Below are positions 35,675 to 43,239 of a stretch of 64,000 bases of DNA, piece after piece. The notes under the pieces were generated by a model. The model was not told the DNA's origin and made no database searches. It was given only the letters and a program-made list of their open reading frames with translations. Within the stretch, counting starts at the first letter, position 1; each line of letters starts with the position of its first letter. Position numbers and translations under genes: made by a program. The stretch lies in assembly GCA_004554385.1 (NCBI GenBank), contig SFMO01000167.1, forward strand, positions 11,086-75,085, written 5' to 3'. Source of the stretch: Ruminococcus flavefaciens (GTDB lineage Bacteria; Bacillota; Clostridia; Oscillospirales; Ruminococcaceae).

Positions 35675-38600
35675 TTAAGCGCGTGTATGAACCTGACCGC
35701 CTGCAAGTGTCTTGCCGTGAGCCTTAGCCATATCAGAAATGTTTACGTTCTGGTAACCATTCTGAGCGAGCCATGGGAGTACTTCCTCCATAGCTGCTGC
35801 TGTTGTAGCATAGTTCTCGTGGCAGAGCACGATAGCGCCCTCAAGTGAGCCGTTCTGTGCAGCCTGCTTGATCTTGTTTACGATCTGATCCTTAGAAGCA
35901 TTGTTCCAGTCCTCAGTATCGATAGCGCATGAGATAAGCGGTACATCGTTGAGTGCAGACTGAACTGTGCCGTTGCTCTCAAGATAAGGGAGTCTCATAA
36001 GGTGTGATGGCTCAGCACCAATGATGCTCTTGAGCTTGTTGTTGCAGTTCTCCCACTCGCCGCGGATCTGCTGAGCGCCAAGCTGACCGAGATGAGGATG
36101 TGACTGAGTATGGTTTGCAACCTCCATACCATTCTGATACTCATACTTGATCTGGTCGTTTGTCTTGATCCAGTCACCAACTATGAAGAAGGTAGCTGTC
36201 ATATTGTTCTTGATGAGAGCATCGATGATCCTGTAAGCGGGATCTGATTTGCTCTGAGCACTTGCTCCGTCATCGAATGAGATAGCACAGAGCTTCTTGT
36301 TAGCCTGTACCTGAGCGCCGCCGTTGCCGCCTGTCTGCTGGCCGCCGCCTTGCTGTCCACCCTGATTAAAGTCAAAGCCGCCCTGCTGTCCGCCGAACTG
36401 GCTCCAGTCGAAGTTGCCCATGTCGAAGCCGCCCTGCTGCTGACCGCCATTGCCGCCTGCCTGCTGGCCTGCACCGCCCATCTGCTGTCCGCCGGTCTGC
36501 TGACCGCCGCTTGAGCCGATAGTGAGCTTAGTTACGTTAGCCTTACCGCTGCTCTCCCAGCCTTCAACGTTGAGAGCTACCTCAGTAAGATTACCTATAT
36601 TCCAACCAGCGTCTGCCCAAGCCTTGAAGTGATCTGATACTGTGATAGTACCTGATGTTCTCTTCTGCTTACGAACGCTGAAGTACTGCTTGAATGTACG
36701 TGTGTCGCCGAGAATTGTAGGACCTGTGTGGTCGAGCTGGAAGATCTCGTACTCAGCACCGTCGATAGTAACTGTCTTGCTCTGTCCGTTTGCAGTTGGT
36801 CTCCAGTTTACCCAGTCCTCGATGATGTAGTACTCAACGAGAGGATCTGTCATCCAACCGTATACGCAGAGTCTTGAGTTACCCTGTGAGCTTGCTGAAT
36901 AGTCAGCTGCGTAATCCATTACGATAGGACCGCAGTCTGTAGCCTTCTTTGTACGGTCGTAGTTTCTGCCGCGTCGAGCGAGGAAGTTACCCTGAGAAAC
37001 CTGAGCGCTCCACTCTGTGCTGAAAGCACCGCCGCTGCCGAGAGTCATAGAACCGCTTCCGCCTGTGTTATCGAGCCAGATCTCATAGCTGTAGCCGTCA
37101 ACGTTATCTGCCTTGTACTGGTTTCTGCCGTTGCCTACACTGAATGTCTGACCGCCTGCTACAGCGCCGCCGCCCTGCTGGCCGCCGCCCTGATTCCAGT
37201 CGAAGCCGCCCTGCTGGCCGCCGCCCTGATTCCAGTCGAAGCCGCCCTGCTGGCCGCCGCCCTGCTGCTGACCGCCTGCCTGCTGACCACCCTGCTGGCC
37301 GCCGAACTGACTCCAGTCAAAGTTGCCCATGTCGAAGCCGCCCTGCTGCTGACCGCCTGCCTGCTGTCCGCCTGCCTGCTGTCCGCCGTTTGCCGGCTGA
37401 GTATTTGTTGAAGCTGCGCCCTGTGCATAGCTTTCAGGGAGCTTGCTGATAGTACCTAAAAGATACTTCTGTATAGAAAGAGCGTCATTTGCAGTAAGAC
37501 CGCTGCCTGCTTCGAAAACGTCGGCATTGAGCTGTCCCTGCTCTGTGAGCTTATACTTGTTAGGAGCTGCAAGAGCCTGCATAACAGCTACAACGTCGCC
37601 CATATCTACTGAGCCGTCGCCGTTAGCGTCGCCCCACTTGGTAACCTTTGAATTTATATCAGAGGTTGAATTACCTGTGTTGCCGCCTGTCTGCTGGCCA
37701 CCTGCCGGCTGACCGCCTGCCTGCTGGCCACCCTGCTGGCCGCCGAACTGGCTCCAGTCAAAGTTGCCCATATCGAAGCCGCCCTGCTGCTGACCGCCTT
37801 GCTGCTGACCGCCCTGCTGGCCGCCGAACTGGCTCCAGTCAAAGTTGCCCATGTCAAAGCCGCCCTGCTGCTGACCGCCTTGCTGCTGACCGCCCTGCTG
37901 CTGACCGCCCTGCTGGCCGCCGAACTGGCTCCAGTCAAAGTTGCCCATGTCAAAGCCGCCCTGCTGGCCGCCGAACTGGCTCCAGTCAAAGTTGCCCATA
38001 TCGAAGCCGCCCTGCTGCTGACCGCCTCCCATGTCGAAGCCGCCTTGCTGCTGACCGCCGCCCTGCTGTACGGCACCTGCGCCTGAGCCGTCTGTAGAAA
38101 CTGTTACACTCTTTACGTTAGCTGATCCGTTGGATCTGTAGCCTTCAATGTTAAGAGATACCTCATAGAGAGTTCCCGACATATCAAGACCCGCCTTTGA
38201 CCATGCGTCAAAGTGTTTGGATACGTCGATAGTTCCCTTCATATAGTTGGTCTGGTTGTTTGCTGATCCACTGGTCTGACGAATGCTCCAGTACTGTGGG
38301 AATGTAGCATTACCATCGAGAGAGGGCTGATTGTAACGCATTGTCTTTGCAATGTCGTAGGTGTTTCCGTTGAGAGTAACGGTACCCTTTCTCTCGCCGT
38401 CGTTTCCGGGTGGACGCCAGTCGCCCCAGCCTTCGACAATGTAGTACTCCATGAGAGGATTTCTCGTCCATCCGTATACACACATATACGAATTTCCTCT
38501 TGGTGTGTACTCAACATCGTATGTCAGAACGATCTCACCTATCTGCTTATAGGTCTTCTTCTGACTGTCGAAGTTTTTGCCCATACGAGCCAGGAAGTTT

Positions 38601-38812
38601 TCAATGTTGCTCCATGAGCAGGTGAAAGAACCTGCGCCGGGATTCATAGAAACCTGTCCCTGACCATTCTGGTTCCACATCTCGTAGTCGTATCCGCCGA
38701 TGTTGCCGCGTGTCTGCTGATCGGCAGCAAATGAGACTGTCGGGATGCTTGTTGCGATCATCAGCGCAGAAACGGTGCCGCTGAGGATCTTCTTCATTCT
38801 TGAAAGTTTCAC
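35675..38812 (-). CDS. Multidomain xylanase/acetylxylan esterase: GH11-dockerin-GH11-CE4
   Basis: A 1045-residue secreted enzyme. The GTG at 38812 is chosen because AAGGAG lies 8 bases upstream; the next ATG (38797) is 23 bases from it. After the signal peptide come a GH11 xylanase (about 35-235; MEYYIVEGWGDWRP and LNIEGYRSNGSANV hold the two Glu), a Gly/Gln-rich linker, an internal dockerin (about 390-455; GDANGDGSVDMGDVVAVMQA), a second linker, a second GH11 (about 560-765; VEYYIIEDWVNWRP and LNVEGWESSGKANV), a third linker, and a CE4 deacetylase (about 835-1045; ISFDDG, NHTQSHPHL, MRLPY, DTEDW, LCHENY). It should cut the xylan backbone and remove acetyl groups. R. flavefaciens enzymes of the XynB type combine GH11 with CE4. 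The internal dockerin is less usual. Confidence 0.93.
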   Translation of the reverse strand: MKLSRMKKILSGTVSALMIATSIPTVSFAADQQTRGNIGGYDYEMWNQNGQGQVSMNPGAGSFTCSWSNIENFLARMGKNFDSQKKTYKQIGEIVLTYDVEYTPRGNSYMCVYGWTRNPLMEYYIVEGWGDWRPPGNDGERKGTVTLNGNTYDIAKTMRYNQPSLDGNATFPQYWSIRQTSGSANNQTNYMKGTIDVSKHFDAWSKAGLDMSGTLYEVSLNIEGYRSNGSANVKSVTVSTDGSGAGAVQQGGGQQQGGFDMGGGQQQGGFDMGNFDWSQFGGQQGGFDMGNFDWSQFGGQQGGQQQGGQQQGGQQQGGFDMGNFDWSQFGGQQGGQQQGGQQQGGFDMGNFDWSQFGGQQGGQQAGGQPAGGQQTGGNTGNSTSDINSKVTKWGDANGDGSVDMGDVVAVMQALAAPNKYKLTEQGQLNADVFEAGSGLTANDALSIQKYLLGTISKLPESYAQGAASTNTQPANGGQQAGGQQAGGQQQGGFDMGNFDWSQFGGQQGGQQAGGQQQGGGQQGGFDWNQGGGQQGGFDWNQGGGQQGGGAVAGGQTFSVGNGRNQYKADNVDGYSYEIWLDNTGGSGSMTLGSGGAFSTEWSAQVSQGNFLARRGRNYDRTKKATDCGPIVMDYAADYSASSQGNSRLCVYGWMTDPLVEYYIIEDWVNWRPTANGQSKTVTIDGAEYEIFQLDHTGPTILGDTRTFKQYFSVRKQKRTSGTITVSDHFKAWADAGWNIGNLTEVALNVEGWESSGKANVTKLTIGSSGGQQTGGQQMGGAGQQAGGNGGQQQGGFDMGNFDWSQFGGQQGGFDFNQGGQQGGGQQTGGNGGAQVQANKKLCAISFDDGASAQSKSDPAYRIIDALIKNNMTATFFIVGDWIKTNDQIKYEYQNGMEVANHTQSHPHLGQLGAQQIRGEWENCNNKLKSIIGAEPSHLMRLPYLESNGTVQSALNDVPLISCAIDTEDWNNASKDQIVNKIKQAAQNGSLEGAIVLCHENYATTAAAMEEVLPWLAQNGYQNVNISDMAKAHGKTLAGGQVHTRA
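36310..36520 (-). repeat. Gly/Gln-rich linker repeats, third copy
   Basis: GC-rich repeats encode runs of GGQQ with NFDWSQFGGQQGG units between the second GH11 and the CE4 domain. They are far richer in G+C than the surrounding DNA. Confidence 0.85.
37145..37400 (-). repeat. Gly/Gln-rich linker repeats, second copy
   Basis: These repeats (FDWNQGGGQQGG and AGGQQAGGQQ units) lie between the dockerin and the second GH11 domain of the xylanase. Confidence 0.85.
37680..38085 (-). repeat. Gly/Gln-rich linker repeats, first and longest copy
   Basis: Repeats of FDMGNFDWSQFGGQQGG (about 51 bases) and short GGQQQ units lie between the first GH11 domain and the dockerin. At least four full long units are visible. 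Confidence 0.88.
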
Positions 38813-38898
38813 TTCAATCACTCCTTTGTTTTAATAAAAGCAAATTTATGATTTCAGTAATCCCCATGAGTTATGAACTCTTTATTTGTCTAACTCCA

Positions 38899-38927
38899 AG
38901 TATAAATCTTAACTTTTTCAAAAACAA
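38899..38927 (-). promoter_or_regulatory. Promoter of the xylanase gene
   Basis: On the reverse strand -35 TTGTTT (38927-38922), 17 bases, -10 TATACT (38904-38899), about 85 bases before the GTG start. Confidence 0.55.
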
Positions 38928-39231
38928 GTCATTTGTTGCTCAGATTATTCAATTTTTCCAAAAATTGCTCACAAACTGCCCGATGTTTGTCTAATGAATA
39001 GAGGTATTCGGCTATATAGCACAAAAAGTCATGCCGCCGAATACCTCTGAGGGAATCATATTTAATTGTTTATCCTAATTAATATTTGATTAACTTCTCT
39101 TTTGGTTTAATGATAAACTCTATGTTAATATTTACTAATAATCTTGATTTTTCATGTATGTATTGCACAGTTTCTTTCAACTTTAACTGTTGAAACCTGC
39201 ATTTTTTACACTATTTTATGCAAATTGTGGG

Positions 39232-39260
39232 TTGTTTTATTACTAAATTATGGATATAAT
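39232..39260 (+). promoter_or_regulatory. Possible promoter for the 93-residue gene
   Basis: -35 TTGTTT (39232-39237), 17 bases, -10 TATAAT (39255-39260). The -35 overlaps TTGTGGGTTGT, shared with the GH127-type promoter. Confidence 0.5.
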
Positions 39261-39399
39261 AAAGATGGAATATAAATAACGGTTCAAGCGTACAGCTTCA
39301 ACGGTATATCGCATATATCCGTGAAAAGCTCAGAGAGCTTGCCATGTATTCCGAGAGATAAATATAAAAGGGGAAAATAAAGGTCAAGGAGGGATCACT

Positions 39400-39681
39400 A
39401 TGTTAAAAAGCAGAATGAGTACAATGAATATGCTCAGGTACTGCGACGAGGCTCTGGCTTGGGACGAATTTTCGGATATCGACAAGCTGTTTTTTGAATC
39501 CGTCAGAAAAATTCTACTCGGTCAGTGTGCTCCCATGGACATTTCAGAGAGCACCCGCAGAGACCTCATGGGCATCGAAAGGCCTGTAGACGAAAACGAA
39601 CTGGAACCGGAATACGAAAAATATGACGACATCTACTATGGGATCTCAGATGACGAGATCCCGGACTTCAGCAGCTACTGA
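39400..39681 (+). CDS. Small acidic protein of unknown function (93 residues)
   Basis: A strong AAGGAGG site lies 7 bases before the ATG and a good terminator follows the stop, so this is probably a real gene. The protein begins with a short Met-rich stretch, has a helical middle (YCDEALAWDEFSDIDKLFFE) and a very acidic C-terminus (ELEPEYEKYDDIYYGISDDE). There is no signal peptide or membrane segment, so it is likely cytoplasmic. I recognise no family. A partner-binding or regulatory role is only a guess. Confidence 0.65.
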   Translation: MLKSRMSTMNMLRYCDEALAWDEFSDIDKLFFESVRKILLGQCAPMDISESTRRDLMGIERPVDENELEPEYEKYDDIYYGISDDEIPDFSSY

Positions 39682-39702
39682 TGCTGGTCATTCCATAGCA
39701 GA

Positions 39703-39747
39703 GGCAGGGCCGTCGGCGCAGAGTCGGCGGCTCTGCCATTTTTTTGT
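39703..39747 (+). terminator. Terminator after the 93-residue gene
   Basis: GC-rich stem GGCAGGGCCG (39703-39712) with CGGCTCTGCC (39728-39737), one mismatch, followed by seven T residues. Confidence 0.75.
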
Positions 39748-39752
39748 AACGC

Positions 39753-39837
39753 CAGAACCTGCCCTTGCAAGAAATAGCGCAATAATCAGCAATTTTGCTT
39801 GACTTTCCGCGCTTTTCTCTTGTAAAGGCAGGTTCTG
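39753..39837. repeat. 85-base inverted-repeat element (MITE-like or structured RNA)
   Basis: A 20-base inverted repeat, 18 of 20 matching (CAGAACCTGCCCTTGCAAGA at 39753-39772; partner at 39818-39837), encloses about 45 bases with smaller dyads. It has no coding capacity and no clear target-site duplication. Confidence 0.6.
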
Positions 39838-40449
39838 ACTTGACATTGTCTGACAAAGGGGGAAACTCTCAATAACTTTTAGAACACTTACCATCTCAGG
39901 CCCGGAATTCACCGCAGCATTTGAGCAATGTAAGTCTTCCGCGGTATTAAAAATACCACTTTTCTTTTTCTATGTCTGTATGTTTTCTATATACATATTG
40001 TACATTATTCTCGCCTGAAAGTCAATAGTTAAATTAGCTGTAATTATCTTCTCTGCATTATGCATTTTAACAAATCCGCCTATTCTGCGTTGTTTTTTGC
40101 GTTTCGCTCTCATGCAGCCCCCGTTTTAGTGTTATTCTACATGTGGTATATTTTGCTGTTATTAGACCACTTGTTACATGATTTGACGACGCAGCCGAAA
40201 AGCTTCTCATTTTTGTTCCCTGTCACAAGAATTTGCCAAACCAATCTCACCAAAGTACCCGTTCACATTTTTTGTCCCCCAAAGCCGTGATATTTCGTTA
40301 TATTGACTATAACAGCGGCAATTGACACAGCCGTCCCAATATGGTATACTATTTTTAAAAGTTATTTTTACGGACTTGGTCAAATAATAATGTCATCCGT
40401 AAGACACGCCGTCAGGCGTTTACCAATCAGCATTTAGGGAGATATGAAT
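39838..40449. other. Non-coding stretch before the hydrolase gene
   Basis: About 600 bases with a small hairpin GGTATT/AATACC near 39939-39953, the promoter at 40322-40350 and a short ACGCC/GGCGT dyad near 40407-40421. A 76-codon open frame at 40060-40290 has no ribosome site and a composition unlike the neighbours, so it is not called. Confidence 0.5.
40322..40350 (+). promoter_or_regulatory. Promoter of the hydrolase-LDH-coaBC run
   Basis: Consensus -35 TTGACA (40322-40327), 17 bases, -10 TATACT (40345-40350), about 95 bases before the start codon. Confidence 0.75.
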
Positions 40450-40968
40450 ATGAAAGAAGCTTTACTCATCATCGATGTCCAGAACGACTATTTTGAAGGC
40501 GGAGCATGCCAGCTTCACGATCCGCAGAAAGCCGAGGAAAAGATAATCAGCCTCATCGAAGAGAGCCGCCGCCTCGGACGTCACATAATCTATGTGAAAC
40601 ACATCAACCCCGACAGCGACGCCTTCTTTAACGAGGGTACATACGGCTGTGAGATCTCGGAGCGCATCAAGCCCCTCCCCACAGACATCGTCATCAATAA
40701 GTACTGCCCCAACAGTTTTCTCGGCACTGAGCTTAACGACTGCCTCCGCAATCTCGGCGTTGAAAAGCTCATCGTTTGCGGCATGATGACTCATATGTGC
40801 GTTGACACCACTGTCCGCGCTGCTATGGACTACGGCTATGAGGTATCACTGGTGGCTGATGCCTGCGCTACAAGAGACCTGGAAATAGACGGCGAGATCA
40901 TTCCTGCCGAGATCGTACAGAAGACCTGCATAGCTTCTCTTTCCGGAATTTTCGCAAAGATCGTATGA
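40450..40968 (+). CDS. Isochorismatase-family cysteine hydrolase
   Basis: A 172-residue protein. The second ATG (40450) is 8 bases from GGGAG and is preferred over 40444. The catalytic triad of the family is visible: Asp9 in LLIIDVQNDYF, Lys84 in VINKYCPNSF and Cys117 in MMTHMCVDTTVRAA. Members hydrolyse nicotinamide, isochorismate, N-carbamoyl compounds or similar amides. The ligand loops are not distinctive enough to choose. It opens a likely operon with the LDH-like gene 45 bases downstream. Confidence 0.88.
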   Translation: MKEALLIIDVQNDYFEGGACQLHDPQKAEEKIISLIEESRRLGRHIIYVKHINPDSDAFFNEGTYGCEISERIKPLPTDIVINKYCPNSFLGTELNDCLRNLGVEKLIVCGMMTHMCVDTTVRAAMDYGYEVSLVADACATRDLEIDGEIIPAEIVQKTCIASLSGIFAKIV

Positions 40969-41013
40969 TCTGCCGATAATTGCAGATACTATATCAAAGA
41001 AGGGTGGATCGCC

Positions 41014-41994
41014 ATGAAAGTCGCATTTTTTGATACAAAGCCATATGATACGCCTGCCTTTGAAAGGCTGGGCAGTGAAAAGAATATCCGCTTCAAGTTC
41101 TACGAGACAAAGCTTAATGAGGATACTGCCGACCTTGCAAAGGGCTGTGACGCAGCCTGCGTTTTTGTAAACGACACCGTCAATGCTGCCGTTATCGACA
41201 GGCTTTGCGAGCTGGGCGTGAAGGTGCTTGCCCTCCGCTGTGCAGGCTACAACAACGTAGACATAAAGTATGCCAAGGACAAGATAAAGGTGGTAAGCGT
41301 TCCTGCCTACTCCCCTTACGCAGTTGCCGAGCATGCAATGGCTCTCCTGCTGACATCTGTCCGCCGTGTCCATAAGGCTTTTATACGCACAAGAGATCAT
41401 AATTTCTCACTGAACGGGCTCACGGGCTTCGACCTTCACGGCAAGACAGTAGGCGTTGTAGGCACAGGTAAGATAGGACGCATATTTATCAACATATGCC
41501 GTGGTTTCGGTATGAACGTCATCGCCTACGACAAGTTCCCTGCAAAGGACAGCGATATAGACTATGTTGACCTCGACGAGCTCTTCAGCCGCAGCGATAT
41601 AATCTCCTTCCACTGTCCTCTCACCGAGGAGACCTACCACATGATAGACAGCGCATCAGTCGAAAAGCTGAAAAAGGGCGTTGTTATCGTAAACACATCA
41701 AGAGGCGCTCTCATCGACGCAGAGGCTCTCCTTGAGGGCATAAAAGCCCGTAAGATAGGAGCTGCCTGCCTTGATGTATACGAGGAAGAGGCTGATGTAT
41801 TCTTTCAGGACTTCTCAGGGCATATCATTGCTGACGACACCCTTGCGAGACTCATCTCCATGCCGAATGTTATCGTAACTTCACATCAGGCGTTCCTTAC
41901 AGAGGAAGCTCTCAGCAATATAGCAGATACCACGGTCAGCAACATTATCTCCTGCCTAAATGGCGAGGAGTGCCCGAATGAGCTCCATATATGA
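41014..41994 (+). CDS. ldhA: D-lactate dehydrogenase-like 2-hydroxyacid dehydrogenase
   Basis: A 326-residue NAD enzyme with GGGTGG before the ATG. The Rossmann motif VGVVGTGKIGRIF is at about 146-158; LRCAGYNNVD near 75-84, NTSRGALID near 230, an Asp-Glu region (CLDVYEEEADVFF) near 250-262 and the catalytic His in TSHQAFLTEEAL near 295 agree with the LdhA-type D-LDH group. It would reduce pyruvate to D-lactate and reoxidise NADH in fermentation. Closely related 2-hydroxyacid dehydrogenases cannot be fully excluded. The next gene starts 10 bases after its stop. Confidence 0.85.
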   Translation: MKVAFFDTKPYDTPAFERLGSEKNIRFKFYETKLNEDTADLAKGCDAACVFVNDTVNAAVIDRLCELGVKVLALRCAGYNNVDIKYAKDKIKVVSVPAYSPYAVAEHAMALLLTSVRRVHKAFIRTRDHNFSLNGLTGFDLHGKTVGVVGTGKIGRIFINICRGFGMNVIAYDKFPAKDSDIDYVDLDELFSRSDIISFHCPLTEETYHMIDSASVEKLKKGVVIVNTSRGALIDAEALLEGIKARKIGAACLDVYEEEADVFFQDFSGHIIADDTLARLISMPNVIVTSHQAFLTEEALSNIADTTVSNIISCLNGEECPNELHI

Positions 41995-42004
41995 GGTGAA
42001 AACA

Positions 42005-43198
42005 ATGCTTACAGGAAAAACAGTTTTACTGGGAGTTACAAGCTCCATAGCCATATACAAGGCATGCAACCTTGCCCGAATGCTCACAAAGCTGGGGGCT
42101 GACGTTCACGTTGCAATGACACCCAATTCTCTGAATTTCGTTCATCCCCTCACCTTTGAGACCCTTACACAGCACAAGTGCCTTATCGACACCTTTGACC
42201 GAAATTTCGAGTACAGCGTGGAGCACGTTTCCATAGCGAAAAAGGCAGACGTAGTAATGATAGCTCCTGCTTCGGCAAACGTTATCGGCAAGATAGCCAA
42301 CGGCATTGCAGACGATATGCTCACAACTACAGTCATGGCTTGTACATGCAAAAAGATAATCGCACCTGCAATGAACCACAATATGTTCCACAATCCCATC
42401 GTACAGGACAATATCGAAAAGCTGAAAAAGTTCGGCTACGAGATAGTAGAGCCCGTCCGCGGAATGCTTGCAAACCGTGACATCGGCGATGGAAAGCTCC
42501 CCGACGAGGAAACCCTCTTAGAGTACATAGTCCGTGAGGCTGCCTTTGAAAAGGACCTTGCAGGCAAGCGTGTGCTCGTTACCGCAGGTGCTACCCGTGA
42601 GAGCATAGACCCCGTCCGCTTTATCTCCAACCACTCCAGCGGAAAAATGGGCTTTGCCCTTGCAAGAGCCGCAATGCTCCGCGGAGCTGATGTTACCGTA
42701 GTTGCAGCTCACACTGATGTCGAGCCGCCCATGTTCGTAAATGTAGTTCCTGTAAAGTCCGCAGAGGATATGTTCAACGCCGTAAAGGAGCGCCTTAACA
42801 GCACCGACATCGTTATCAAAGCAGCAGCTGTTGCGGATTATACTCCCATTACAGTGGCTGACAGCAAGATAAAGAAGTCCGACGGTGACATGAGCATACC
42901 GCTGAAGCGTACCACCGATATTCTCAAATATATCGGCGAGCACCGCCGTGAGGGACAGGTGATATGCGGCTTCTCAATGGAGACCGACAACGTCATCGAA
43001 AACTCCCGTGCAAAGCTTGCAAAGAAAAACTGCGATATGATATGTGCAAACTCACTGCGGAGCGCAGGCGCAGGCTTCGGCACTGACACCAATATCATAA
43101 CCATGATAACCAAGGACGACACAGAAGAAATGGAGCTTATGAGCAAATTTGACGCCGCAAACGTCATACTCACAAAGCTGAAAAACATGTCTGAATAA
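42005..43198 (+). CDS. coaBC: Bifunctional phosphopantothenoylcysteine decarboxylase/synthase
   Basis: A 397-residue CoA-biosynthesis enzyme; the ATG at 42005 follows GAGGTG. The N-terminal CoaC flavoprotein half starts LTGKTVLLGVTSSIAIYKA, has the His in SLNFVHPLTFETL, and has PAMNHNMFHNP. The C-terminal CoaB half starts near GKRVLVTAGATRESIDPVRF with the NHSSGKMG nucleotide motif and KAAAVADYTP. The enzyme couples 4'-phosphopantothenate to Cys and then decarboxylates the product. The length fits the fused bacterial form. Confidence 0.95.
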   Translation: MLTGKTVLLGVTSSIAIYKACNLARMLTKLGADVHVAMTPNSLNFVHPLTFETLTQHKCLIDTFDRNFEYSVEHVSIAKKADVVMIAPASANVIGKIANGIADDMLTTTVMACTCKKIIAPAMNHNMFHNPIVQDNIEKLKKFGYEIVEPVRGMLANRDIGDGKLPDEETLLEYIVREAAFEKDLAGKRVLVTAGATRESIDPVRFISNHSSGKMGFALARAAMLRGADVTVVAAHTDVEPPMFVNVVPVKSAEDMFNAVKERLNSTDIVIKAAAVADYTPITVADSKIKKSDGDMSIPLKRTTDILKYIGEHRREGQVICGFSMETDNVIENSRAKLAKKNCDMICANSLRSAGAGFGTDTNIITMITKDDTEEMELMSKFDAANVILTKLKNMSE

Positions 43199-43201
43199 TA
43201 A

Positions 43202-43235
43202 AAAACACCTCCGTTTATCACGGAGGTGTTTTGAT
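43202..43235. terminator. Bidirectional terminator
   Basis: Perfect 12-base stem AAAACACCTCCG (43202-43213) with 43221-43232 and T-runs on both strands, between coaBC and the convergent 43240 gene. Confidence 0.8.
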
Positions 43236-43239
43236 TTAT

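Larger units (their letters stand above)
38813..39399. other. Long AT-rich divergent intergenic region
   Basis: About 590 bases between the xylanase and the 93-residue gene. It holds one promoter in each direction (38899-38927 reverse, 39232-39260 forward). Just upstream of the 39400 gene, 39282-39360 can be read as a helical peptide ending RYIAYIREKLRELAMYSER and a stop, but it has no start codon or ribosome site, so it may be a decayed small gene. Confidence 0.45.

Noticed and set aside
37144..38097. Several open frames on the forward strand opposite the xylanase linkers
   Set aside because: They are shadows of GC-rich Gly/Gln repeats and have low-complexity translations (SRPAADR, LLTALL).
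38886..38900. CTTGGAGTTA near the xylanase promoter, like half a MerR operator
   Set aside because: The second half of the dyad is missing and the promoter has a normal 17-base spacer.
40060..40290. Forward 76-codon open frame
   Set aside because: No ribosome site, no recognisable domain, and composition unlike real genes nearby.
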